This document shows positions 12,201-14,482 of a stretch of DNA of 14,482 nucleotides, one piece after another; within the stretch, counting starts at the first letter, position 1, and each line of letters begins with the position of its first letter. Source of the stretch: Phoronis ovalis (lineage: Eukaryota; Phoronida; Phoronidae). Position numbers and translations under genes: made by a program. Location of the stretch: contig JAOXYB010032098.1 in the NCBI GenBank assembly GCA_028565635.1, positions 1 through 14,482 on the forward strand. Reading direction: 5' to 3'. Under the pieces are notes generated by a model that was not told the DNA's origin, ran no database searches, and was given only the letters and a program-made list of their open reading frames with translations.

Positions 12201-14369
12201 CTCGGAAAGCGGCAAACTTTAGGAAAATTTTGTTGCTGATCTGTAAAATCAGTCGTATAGTGTTTTAATGCAATCAGTGCGTAATATGCTGGATCAAACT
12301 TAAAAATAAACTTTCAACTTGTATTTGAATTCTTGCTATACTTAGAGCTTCCTTGCAAGTTCAAAAGTGCCAGGCAGCATAAATGTATGATTCAGAAAAA
12401 AAAAAACAGTCATCACAAGTTTAATTTGTATCAAGAGGCATCTTTTCCCGGTTCAGTGTATATTATATGAGACTTCTGTTCATATTCTGATTCCAACTTC
12501 TTTATCTGTTCTAGCTACTGGGTATATCTATTAGAGCAGACATTCCTCTGGGTTTGAATATGTTACCTACATTCTGGAAAACTCTAGTTCATGTACCTCT
12601 CGATCCTGTTACGGATTTGAAGGAAGCAGACATACTGACATATAATTACATCAAAAAATTTGAAATGGTAAATCATAGTGCTGTAATGTTACTAGGTTTC
12701 AAGTGATTTTGTCCATTTTAATGCTGGTTTTAAACCTCTTGATCCCATTGCAGATTTAAAGACTGAAGCGGACATATACAATGACATACAAGTACCTAAA
12801 AAAAAAAATTGAAATGGTGAATTGTAAAACTTAGTTATAATGTAACTGGTTTCAAAACGATTTTCCATTTTAATGCCTGCTTCAACTTGCATCTGACACA
12901 GATATACAGTCACTTGACATTTTCTGTTTTTGCCTGAAATGTGTTCAAAATCATCCATTTTGTAAAAAGTTAATCAGTTGTTTTATCAACCTCCCACTTT
13001 ATCATCCTTCATGATAGCAAATATTATACATATTTATTATCAACATTTATTATGCTTATCTTATTAATATTTTAGGTGGAAAGTGAGCATGAGCTTCAGG
13101 CTTTGTGTGCAGAAATGTTTCCAAGATTTATCTACACCTCTGTGCTTGGGGATGAGACGGAACTTATGCCAAACGGAAGCAGTACATTTGTTAAGTAAGT
13201 GACATGCAGCAACCGTATAATTATGTATAAACCTTCCGAGTCTTATACTTGTCATGTGCAGAATATCATTTGCAGACCTTTTAAGGCTGTAAAAACAGCA
13301 CACATGAAATTTTAATTGCACGAGAACAACCAGTTTTACTGTTTACTTTTCTAATTGTCTTGAAACAATTTAAATTTAATGAATAGACATTTGTTATTTG
13401 TTGTATATATATTAAAAGTTAAAAGTAAATTGTTAAAACCCAGTGCAATGGTTGAATGTGTTCATGTGTTAGTAAGGTAAGTTTTGTAAGCAGCCATTTT
13501 GTTCAGTGAGTATAATTTTTGCAACATGGTTCTCATGTACTCGTCAAATTTTTGTTGAACCGCTGTCTGTAGCATTGTTTTCATTCATTTTTGTACAAAA
13601 TTTCAAAAGTTTGAAACATTCCATTGTAATTATCTGTATTCAAGTTGGGACAATCGACACCAATATATTGAGGCAATACGTAAGCTGAGACTGCAGGAGT
13701 TGCAGTGTGAACAACGAATGAGAGCAGTGAGAGCTGGACTGGCTACTGTGATGCCCCTGCAGATAACCAACATTATGTCCAGTAATGACATGGAGATGAG
13801 AACATGCGGAGTGCCAGAAGTGGATTTGGAATTTATAAAGGTAAACTAACTATCCCAAATAAAAAGAAAGGAATAATGCAGGCATGTTAAAATAAATATG
13901 AAAATTGGAAAAAAATATTCTATATGTTCGTGGTATATTCTATTTTTTCAAAATTTACAGGTAACTGTCTAGAAATCAGTTTTATCATCCGGAGTTATTA
14001 GTTTGAATTACCTTATTCTATTTGTACAGTAGATATTAACAAGAGCAATCCAGACATGGTCCATTTCAAAAATAATTGGTACTGGGAAAAGATATTATTG
14101 TTAAATGTGTTAAGATCTTTTCTTTAATGCAATTTTTTCATTTTCGTAGACCCATACTATGTACCAAGTGGGACTCACTGAGAATGATCCTCACGTTGAA
14201 TTCTTCTGGCGCGCTCTCGAAAGCTTAACACAGGAAGAGTTATGCAAATTCATTAAGTTTGCTTGTAACCAAGACAGAATACCACAGACATGTCCATGTA
14301 GAGACGGAGGGTCTGACACAGCGCACGTGCCACCTTATCCAATGAAGGTGGCCCCCCCTGATGGAGTAG
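100..14369 (+). CDS. HECTD4: HECTD4-like giant HECT-type E3 ubiquitin ligase, 23 internal exons (partial at both ends)
   Basis: Join of 100-203, 477-638, 1745-1893, 2257-2500, 2850-3096, 3589-3858, 4283-4542, 4781-4941, 5157-5574, 5900-6030, 6261-6418, 6751-8428, 8812-8898, 9157-9253, 9592-9725, 10194-10384, 10750-11016, 11274-11429, 11828-12000, 12515-12667, 13076-13194, 13645-13840 and 14150-14369. Seen: the pieces give 5,775 nt of continuous frame, with GT..AG at each intron and matching phases. Order of parts: SPRY-like domain (about residues 20-260), acidic linker, UBA-like and SH3-like stretches, beta-rich domain (about 680-800), RRM-like stretch (1086-1195), Lys/Ser linker (1328-1388), helical region, HECT N-lobe (from about 1605). 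Known: HECT ligases take ubiquitin from an E2 onto a C-lobe cysteine and pass it to substrates; HECTD4 is a member of about 4,000 residues, so roughly half is visible. The HECT tail with CPCRDGGSDTAHVPPYP and the SPRY-HECT order favour HECTD4 over HERC1 or HERC2. Substrates cannot be inferred. Confidence 0.92.
477..638 (+). CDS. HECTD4: HECTD4 exon 2: N-terminal part of SPRY domain
   Basis: Acceptor tatatttcag, donor CAG|gttcat (a weak donor, lacking the usual purine-AGT). 54 codons, phase 0 to 0, so skipping it would keep the frame. It reads NKEINWCPTRSFPPVRACLF and ends FVYASQAIPQQ, the edge strands before the core SPRY motif. The donor side is where the tandem duplication in the next intron begins. 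Confidence 0.88.
636..1004. repeat. Tandem duplication of about 190 bp in intron 2
   Basis: Two adjacent, diverged copies: about 636-827 and 828-1004. Matching landmarks occur in the same order in both: gttcatttaatatatt, ggttatttgacaac, tactgcactcataat, atttccctcac, acaaaactgtgtgctact, taacatgtactca, and ataaagacccat followed by aatgctt. The second copy has small deletions. The first copy begins at the exon 2 splice donor. Confidence 0.9.
1258..1527. mobile_element. MITE with about 90-bp imperfect terminal inverted repeats, TA-flanked
   Basis: The left arm (about 1260-1348) and the reverse complement of the right arm (about 1447-1525) align along nearly their full length. Shared blocks, read on the left arm, are GGTACATC, AAATCC, GTTTTTAA, ATACTCCCAT and TTGTTATG. 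The ends are flanked by TA on both sides (1258-1259, 1526-1527), as expected for Tc1/mariner-type non-autonomous elements. There is no coding capacity. An inner palindrome (1429-1450) lies next to the right arm. Confidence 0.82.
1429..1450. repeat. Perfect 10-bp palindrome inside the MITE
   Basis: tgtgcaattt and aaattgcaca are exact reverse complements separated by two A bases. It sits at the inner edge of the right inverted repeat and extends that arm's folding potential. Confidence 0.85.
1745..1893 (+). CDS. HECTD4: HECTD4 exon 3: SPRY core strands
   Basis: Acceptor gatttatcag, donor AA|gtaagt; phase 0 to 2. It encodes FYYEIEICSFGD, then ISFGYAP and NPVGTCLF. The 'YYEIEI...ISFGYAP...GTCLFHNNGR' pattern is the SPRY/B30.2 signature (strand, then G-[FY]-x-P, then a strand leading to the N-G turn). 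Retaining intron 3 would give an immediate TAA stop. Confidence 0.9.
1894..2256 (+). other. Intron 3, nothing notable
   Basis: 363 bp of A/T-rich sequence with a good donor (gtaagt) and acceptor (tcttag). I see no repeat, RNA or coding signal. Confidence 0.8.
2257..2500 (+). CDS. HECTD4: HECTD4 exon 4: SPRY C-terminal half
   Basis: Acceptor tatcttttcttag, donor AAGAAG|gtacac; starts by finishing an Asn codon and ends in phase 0 after 81 further codons. Typical SPRY features are visible: LSVGDVAGCGWE (the 'GDVIGCG' motif), HVYFTYNGR (the 'FFTKNG' motif) and GGMWPVVHIQ ('LYPVVSL' motif). With exon 3 this is the strongest domain assignment in the 5' half. Confidence 0.93.
2501..2849 (+). other. 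Intron 4, nothing notable
   Basis: 349 bp, strongly A/T-rich, with short TTTA runs before the acceptor. The SPRY frame stays open for 42 nt past the donor before TAG, but that stretch does not resemble SPRY sequence. Confidence 0.8.
2850..3096 (+). CDS. HECTD4: HECTD4 exon 5: end of SPRY and serine/acidic linker
   Basis: Acceptor tttatatttcag, donor AAAG|gtttgc; 82 codons plus one base. It begins NTRIKTNFGQRPFAYADGQN, the post-SPRY 'N-F-G-x-x-P-F' closing segment known from SPRY proteins. It then becomes linker rich in Ser/Asp (NASDSDSETS). The alternative donor one base upstream would break the frame into exon 6. Confidence 0.88.
3097..3588 (+). other. Intron 5, nothing notable
   Basis: 492 bp, T-rich, including poly-T tracts. 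The phrase ctgcattat recurs at about 3329 and 3359, which I read as chance in biased sequence. Confidence 0.75.
3589..3858 (+). CDS. HECTD4: HECTD4 exon 6: acidic linker and start of UBA-like helices
   Basis: Acceptor tctactttag, donor CTAG|gtacaa; phase 1 to 1 (270 nt, skippable in frame). It contains the acidic run EDESDAEPTEEEDSAED, then a helical stretch with a basic patch (TIRRRFRNEAERKDG). It ends IRGALQLG, which continues across the splice as the UBA-like motif described under findings. Confidence 0.87.
3859..4282 (+). other. Intron 6
   Basis: 424 bp. The middle is occupied by a decayed short dispersed element; the rest is A/T-rich with no other signal. An open stretch around 3883-4107 covers the element and is not an exon. 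Confidence 0.8.
3981..4105. mobile_element. Copy A of a short dispersed element (intron 6)
   Basis: It aligns co-linearly with 8509-8628 in intron 12. Shared landmarks in order: a cacc..at.aaccc block, GTGARTGAATCC, tctacaaa, then atgtttg, ending near a CCACTGG/GTGGCGCC block. Copy A carries about 20 extra bases in the middle. It ends in a near-palindrome, tgcaccactggtgca (4087-4101). No coding capacity. The ends look weakly inverted-repeated, which suggests a decayed MITE. Confidence 0.5.
4283..4542 (+). CDS. HECTD4: HECTD4 exon 7: UBA-like motif and start of SH3-like stretch
   Basis: Acceptor gttatctgtag, donor ACG|gtgagt; finishes a Gly codon and then has 86 codons to phase 0. It reads MTDIARQTVEFLYEENGGMP, then a helix (DDIREELAKFTIERVRRG), then GPGTVLPKFAVRGMLKTFG, which begins an SH3-like strand pattern completed in exon 8. 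Confidence 0.88.
4781..4941 (+). CDS. HECTD4: HECTD4 exon 8: SH3-like strands
   Basis: Acceptor aatcctttag, donor AG|gtacag; 53 codons plus two bases. VLDLVQVEIYLRSEGVLVRY followed by WYPIEMLERPP has the strand-turn-strand pattern of a small barrel (V-x-V-x-Y-L... V-x-Y-W-Y-P...L-x-x-P), as in the SH3-like modules of large ubiquitin ligases such as HERC2. The fold call is inference; the exon itself is clear. Confidence 0.87.
5157..5574 (+). CDS. HECTD4: HECTD4 exon 9: helical region
   Basis: Acceptor attgttttacag, donor CAA|gtaagt; finishes an Arg codon and has 139 codons to phase 0. It starts ELLRCEGILARIYCRTALLE, a helix pattern (E-x-x-L...L-x-x-I-Y-x-R-x-A-L-L) also seen in other giant proteins such as ZZEF1. 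A less conserved Ser/Pro stretch follows, then a second helical block (HLKQELATAIARAANQGEDL). Confidence 0.9.
5575..5899 (+). other. Intron 9, nothing notable
   Basis: 325 bp. The exon 9 frame stays open for 69 nt past the donor before TAG at 5644, but the sequence is not conserved-looking and a strong gtaagt donor ends the exon. No repeat found. Confidence 0.75.
5900..6030 (+). CDS. HECTD4: HECTD4 exon 10: start of beta-rich domain
   Basis: Acceptor aacttccacag, donor GT|gtaagt; 43 codons plus two bases. It contains VHFPGAAFLVVSCQTDPKT, a strand pattern ('PGA-x-x-L-x-V-x-x-x-x-D') like that of beta-sandwich domains following helical blocks in ZZEF1/HERC2-type proteins. The domain name is uncertain. 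Confidence 0.88.
6261..6418 (+). CDS. HECTD4: HECTD4 exon 11: beta-rich domain, middle
   Basis: Acceptor ctgtttcaaatag, donor CCAG|gtcagt; finishes a Val codon, 52 codons, then one base. It reads TPYRAPWARVFTYTGHSVKK, then VVSYPHNLLFGSQDD. A retained intron 11 would stop at TAA within three codons. Confidence 0.88.
6419..6750 (+). other. Intron 11, nothing notable
   Basis: 332 bp. The last 64 bases are open in the exon 12 frame, but only the acceptor at 6749-6750 joins in phase with exon 11 and with conserved sequence. Confidence 0.75.
6751..8428 (+). CDS. HECTD4: HECTD4 exon 12: very long exon with beta-domain end, helical block, basic linker and RRM-like region
   Basis: Acceptor ggtttaatttcag, donor GACAA|gtaaga; 1,678 nt, by far the longest exon here. 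The open frame runs on upstream into the intron to about 6687, but without a splice acceptor there. Parts in order: end of the beta domain (IKAGISPPPGIIMTIHGLP); helical block (about 6900-7170) with a Gly-rich GVGIGLGVGDQG loop; Pro/Ser linker with the basic cluster AKRKKLKAKKDR (about 7408-7443), which resembles a nuclear localisation signal; a Ser-rich run; helices with FNRAVTMSQILRCIIYKDHQ; the RRM-like segment (7701-8040); and a closing helical block ending KKYGIAQFQD. A retained intron 12 would stop at TAA directly after the donor codon. Confidence 0.94.
8429..8811 (+). other. Intron 12
   Basis: 383 bp containing copy B of the short dispersed element; the remainder is A/T-rich. The donor is gtaaga and the acceptor cttttcag. 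Confidence 0.8.
8509..8628. mobile_element. Copy B of a short dispersed element (intron 12)
   Basis: Partner of the element at 3981-4105. Its left end (tggcatttagtgg...caaccccacattt) and the reverse complement of its right end (tggcgccactag...gaacccaaacat) resemble each other over about 25-30 bp with gaps, which suggests a MITE with decayed terminal inverted repeats. Boundaries are approximate. Confidence 0.5.
8812..8898 (+). CDS. HECTD4: HECTD4 exon 13: small Lys/Ser-rich exon
   Basis: Acceptor taacttttcag, donor CCAA|gtgaga; 87 nt, phase 2 to 2. It reads PDTSEKSGKKLTKKSPRSSK and ends GASA, a low-complexity basic linker. Being a multiple of three with equal phases, it can be skipped cleanly. 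Phase agreement with both neighbours supports it even though the composition carries no domain. Confidence 0.78.
9073..9100. repeat. Perfect 12-bp inverted repeat with 4-base loop (intron 13)
   Basis: accattatttta, loop taat, then taaaataatggt: exact complementary arms. It lies about 57 bp before the acceptor of exon 14. It is almost entirely A/T, so RNA pairing would be modest. No T-tract or other terminator context applies in an animal intron. Confidence 0.85.
9157..9253 (+). CDS. HECTD4: HECTD4 exon 14: small Lys/Ser-rich exon
   Basis: Acceptor atttcttttag, donor CCA|gtaagt; 97 nt, finishes a Lys codon and ends in phase 0. It reads SSSLKDKKTSKSKEKSEKAS, then SSEATAKTAP, continuing the linker of exon 13. 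The linker joins the exon 12 region to the helical region before HECT and is probably disordered. Confidence 0.82.
9254..9591 (+). other. Intron 14, nothing notable
   Basis: 338 bp, T-rich. The Lys/Ser frame remains open for 72 nt past the gtaagt donor before TAA at 9326, without conserved sequence. No repeat found. Confidence 0.75.
9592..9725 (+). CDS. HECTD4: HECTD4 exon 15: start of pre-HECT helical region
   Basis: Acceptor atttcctatag, donor AG|gtaagc; 44 codons plus two bases. It reads GHTGDEKNLLALDGFLHFVL and ends ALLSCGFDFHFD. A clear change from low-complexity linker to folded sequence happens exactly at this exon start. Confidence 0.87.
9726..10193 (+). other. Intron 15
   Basis: 468 bp. 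Its middle (about 9780-10020) is richer in C and T than neighbouring introns and holds the repeated CTCCC-type module; the last 150 bp are plain A/T-rich. Confidence 0.75.
9813..10017. repeat. Pyrimidine-rich module repeated in intron 15, one copy inverted
   Basis: Related phrases cctctcctagtaattc (about 9844), cctccccttataataa (about 9879), cctccttgtaattg (about 9931) and ctccccttgataatttt (about 10000) recur on the + strand. aaaattatcagggagag (about 9808) is the inverse of the last one. The outer pair forms an inverted repeat of about 17 bp. This could be a decayed element or biased-sequence chance. Confidence 0.4.
10194..10384 (+). CDS. HECTD4: HECTD4 exon 16: pre-HECT helical region
   Basis: Acceptor ggtatttttcag, donor CAAG|gtatgc; finishes an Arg codon, 63 codons, then one base. 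It includes RMSEQWSKEMDNSLVHYVNS and HLAISPSRFHPHEVYLT. The W-x-x-E-M-D-x-x-L pattern resembles segments of other giant HECT ligases, but I cannot name a domain. Confidence 0.88.
10385..10749 (+). other. Intron 16, nothing notable
   Basis: 365 bp, A/T-rich, with a short 7-bp inverted repeat (agtaatg / cattact, about 10500-10523) that I consider chance. Confidence 0.75.
10750..11016 (+). CDS. HECTD4: HECTD4 exon 17: pre-HECT helical region
   Basis: Acceptor gccatatttcag, donor GGCA|gtgagt; phase 1 to 1. It contains SIRLRFALLQSLNSSLETFF, then LPLVDLRPHS, a pattern (I-R-x-R-F-x-x-L-x-x-L-N-x-x-L...L-P-x-[VI]-D) that precedes the HECT domain in HERC1/HERC2/HECTD-type ligases. The frame would stop at TAA four bases past the donor if unspliced. 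Confidence 0.9.
11274..11429 (+). CDS. HECTD4: HECTD4 exon 18: start of HECT domain
   Basis: Acceptor atctgttatag, donor ACTA|gtaagt; phase 1 to 1, 51 full codons. It reads LCQAYRQLSS, then FCVKIASGGDPTYSFNVRLT and GDEVHG. The 'Y-x-F-x-V-x-[LF]-x-G-[ED]-x-[VG]' stretch is the known entry of the HECT N-lobe. Confidence 0.9.
11430..11827 (+). other. Intron 18, nothing notable
   Basis: 398 bp. One G-rich patch (gggttgggtcaggggtg, about 11549) stands out in an A/T-rich background, but I can assign no function. Confidence 0.75.
11828..12000 (+). CDS. HECTD4: HECTD4 exon 19: HECT N-lobe
   Basis: Acceptor ttttttattttag, donor CAG|gtacct; finishes a Ser codon, then 57 codons. It reads GSFRHFLWQVARELQSSHVD, then LLVPCPSS, matching 'G-G-x-x-R-E-x-[FL]...E-L' at the start of HECT N-lobes. 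RYILRPGKMTYSEEKLLAFF is the 'F-x-P' strand and the first helix of the lobe. Confidence 0.93.
12001..12514 (+). other. Intron 19
   Basis: 514 bp. It starts with the HECT frame open for 27 nt, then the 17-bp minisatellite, then plain sequence with an A tract (about 12396-12406). No other feature is supported. Confidence 0.8.
12052..12126. repeat. 17-bp tandem repeat, about 4.4 copies (intron 19)
   Basis: Unit atattgtagGATCACCC or atattgtagGGTCACCC. Copies at 12052, 12069, 12086 and 12103 plus a partial one from 12120. Units 1 and 4 read GATCACCC and units 2 and 3 read GGTCACCC; there is no other variation. There are no unique spacers, so this is a minisatellite and not a CRISPR array. Confidence 0.95.
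12515..12667 (+). CDS. HECTD4: HECTD4 exon 20: HECT N-lobe core
   Basis: Acceptor tatctgttctag, donor ATG|gtaaat; 51 codons, phase 0 to 0. It reads LLGISIRADIPLGLNMLPTF, then WKTLVHVPLDPVTDLKEAD, the 'G-x-x-[IL]-x-x-x-x-x-x-L-x-x-x-[FL]-W-K-x-L' segment. Its 3' half has a decayed tandem copy in the following intron. Skipping the exon would keep frame but remove the core of the N-lobe. Confidence 0.93.
12668..13075 (+). other. Intron 20
   Basis: 408 bp. Its first half consists of the two tandem copies of the exon 20/intron 20 junction segment; the second half (about 12886-13075) is plain A/T-rich sequence leading to the acceptor. Confidence 0.8.
12734..12885 (+). pseudogene. Decayed tandem copy of the 3' half of exon 20 and start of intron 20
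   Basis: Aligns with 12595-12733 directly upstream. Translated, the copy reads LDPIADLKTEADIYNDI, against LDPVTDLKEADILTYNYI in the real exon, and then runs into an A tract and TGA. The match continues past the donor: gaaatggt..a, gtaactggtttcaaaacgattt, ccattttaatgc. There is no usable acceptor in frame: the cag at 12751-12753 would give ATT TAA. It is a relic, not an alternative exon. Confidence 0.85.
13076..13194 (+). CDS. HECTD4: HECTD4 exon 21: HECT N-lobe
   Basis: Acceptor ttaatattttag, donor AA|gtaagt; 39 codons plus two bases. It reads VESEHELQALCAEMFPRFIY, then TSVLGDETELMPNGSSTF. The 'G-x-x-x-E-L-x-P-x-G' motif is the standard HECT segment just before the region that contacts the E2. 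Confidence 0.9.
13195..13644 (+). other. Intron 21, weak acceptor
   Basis: 450 bp of A/T-rich sequence without repeats. The acceptor (ctgtattcaag) has a purine-rich, broken pyrimidine tract compared with the other acceptors here. The open stretch at 13506-13688 crosses the acceptor in a different frame and is not coding. Confidence 0.75.
13645..13840 (+). CDS. HECTD4: HECTD4 exon 22: HECT N-lobe, E2-proximal region
   Basis: Acceptor tctgtattcaag, unusually poor in pyrimidines; donor AAG|gtaaac. It finishes an Asn codon, then has 65 codons: WDNRHQYIEAIRKLRLQELQ, MRAVRAGLATVMPLQITNIM, then MEMRTCGVPEVDLEFIK. This matches the HECT pattern 'N-x-x-x-Y-[VI]...Q...A-x-x-x-G-L...E-x-x-x-C-G'. The conserved sequence makes the exon secure despite the weak acceptor. 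Confidence 0.92.
13841..14149 (+). other. Intron 22, nothing notable
   Basis: 309 bp, A/T-rich, with a T-rich tract before the acceptor (ttttttcattttcgtag). No repeat or RNA signal seen. Confidence 0.75.
14150..14369 (+). CDS. HECTD4: HECTD4 exon 23: HECT N-lobe end and entry to C-lobe
   Basis: Acceptor cattttcgtag, donor GTAG|gtaagt; 73 codons plus one base. It reads TMYQVGLTENDPHVEFFWRA, then LESLTQEELCKFIKFACNQD and CPCRDGGSDTAHVPPYP. The 'F-W-x-x-[LV]-x-x-[LF]-[ST]-x-E-[EQ]...F-x-[RK]-F' motif is present. The cysteine pair in CPC and the GGSDTAHVPPYP tail are characteristic of HECTD4. The thioester cysteine is expected in the next exon. Confidence 0.93.
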
Positions 14370-14482
14370 GTAAGTACTAGACAGAGGTAGTATGCCAGGC
14401 TTTTAAAGTGGATAAAGTAGATTTTGATAACAGCACCTAACTTATAGAAAATAACATGTCAGTACATGCCTGTGACTATTAT
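14370..14482 (+). other. 5' part of the next intron
   Basis: Begins with a consensus donor (gtaagt). No acceptor or HECT C-lobe sequence follows before the window ends. Confidence 0.8.

Noticed and set aside
12734-12816. Mutually exclusive alternative exon
   Set aside because: There is no acceptor that keeps the frame, and the reading frame meets TGA after the A tract; the segment is a relic.
12692-12958. Antisense open frame of 88 codons in intron 20
   Set aside because: It runs across the decayed exon duplicate on the wrong strand; no recognisable features.
13506-13688. Open frame of 60 codons across the intron 21/exon 22 border
   Set aside because: It is in a different frame from the HECT sequence, which is conserved and starts at 13645.
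1-14482. A novel multi-gene system such as a defence island or biosynthetic cluster
   Set aside because: All coding sequence belongs to one intron-split gene; no second gene or bacterial-type operon is present.

Overview
The window is animal nuclear DNA and lies entirely inside one protein-coding gene on the + strand. I can chain 23 internal exons, all with GT..AG introns and with reading phases that match at every junction. Together they encode about 1,924 residues without a stop. Neither the first nor the last exon of the gene is present. Residue numbers below count from the first complete codon of the first visible exon. Introns are short (about 0.2-1.1 kb) and A/T-rich. This, with the protein's similarity to animal orthologues, suggests an invertebrate, perhaps a lophotrochozoan such as a mollusc; the phylum is a guess.

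I recognise the product as an orthologue of HECTD4, a very large, probable E3 ubiquitin ligase. Going 5' to 3': exons 1-5 (100-3096) encode a SPRY/B30.2-type beta-sandwich. Exons 5-6 add an acidic linker. Exons 6-9 (3589-5574) hold a UBA-like helical stretch, an SH3-like stretch and a helical region. Exons 10-12 (5900-about 7150) hold a beta-rich domain. The very long exon 12 (6751-8428) also carries a basic/serine linker and a segment that reads like an RRM fold. Exons 13-14 (8812-9253) are a lysine/serine linker. Exons 15-17 (9592-11016) are a helical region leading into the HECT domain. Exons 18-23 (11274-14369) cover the HECT N-lobe and the entry to the C-lobe. The catalytic cysteine must lie in the next exon, beyond the window.

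The introns hold the less expected structure. Intron 2 has a tandem duplication of about 190 bp starting at the exon 2 donor, and a MITE of about 270 bp with long inverted repeats flanked by TA. Introns 6 and 12 carry two diverged copies of a second short element. Intron 19 has a 17-bp minisatellite. Intron 20 holds a decayed tandem copy of the 3' half of exon 20 plus the start of its own intron. Intron 13 has a perfect 12-bp hairpin and intron 15 a repeated pyrimidine-rich module. I see no second gene, RNA gene, promoter, poly(A) end, CRISPR array or bacterial-type system.
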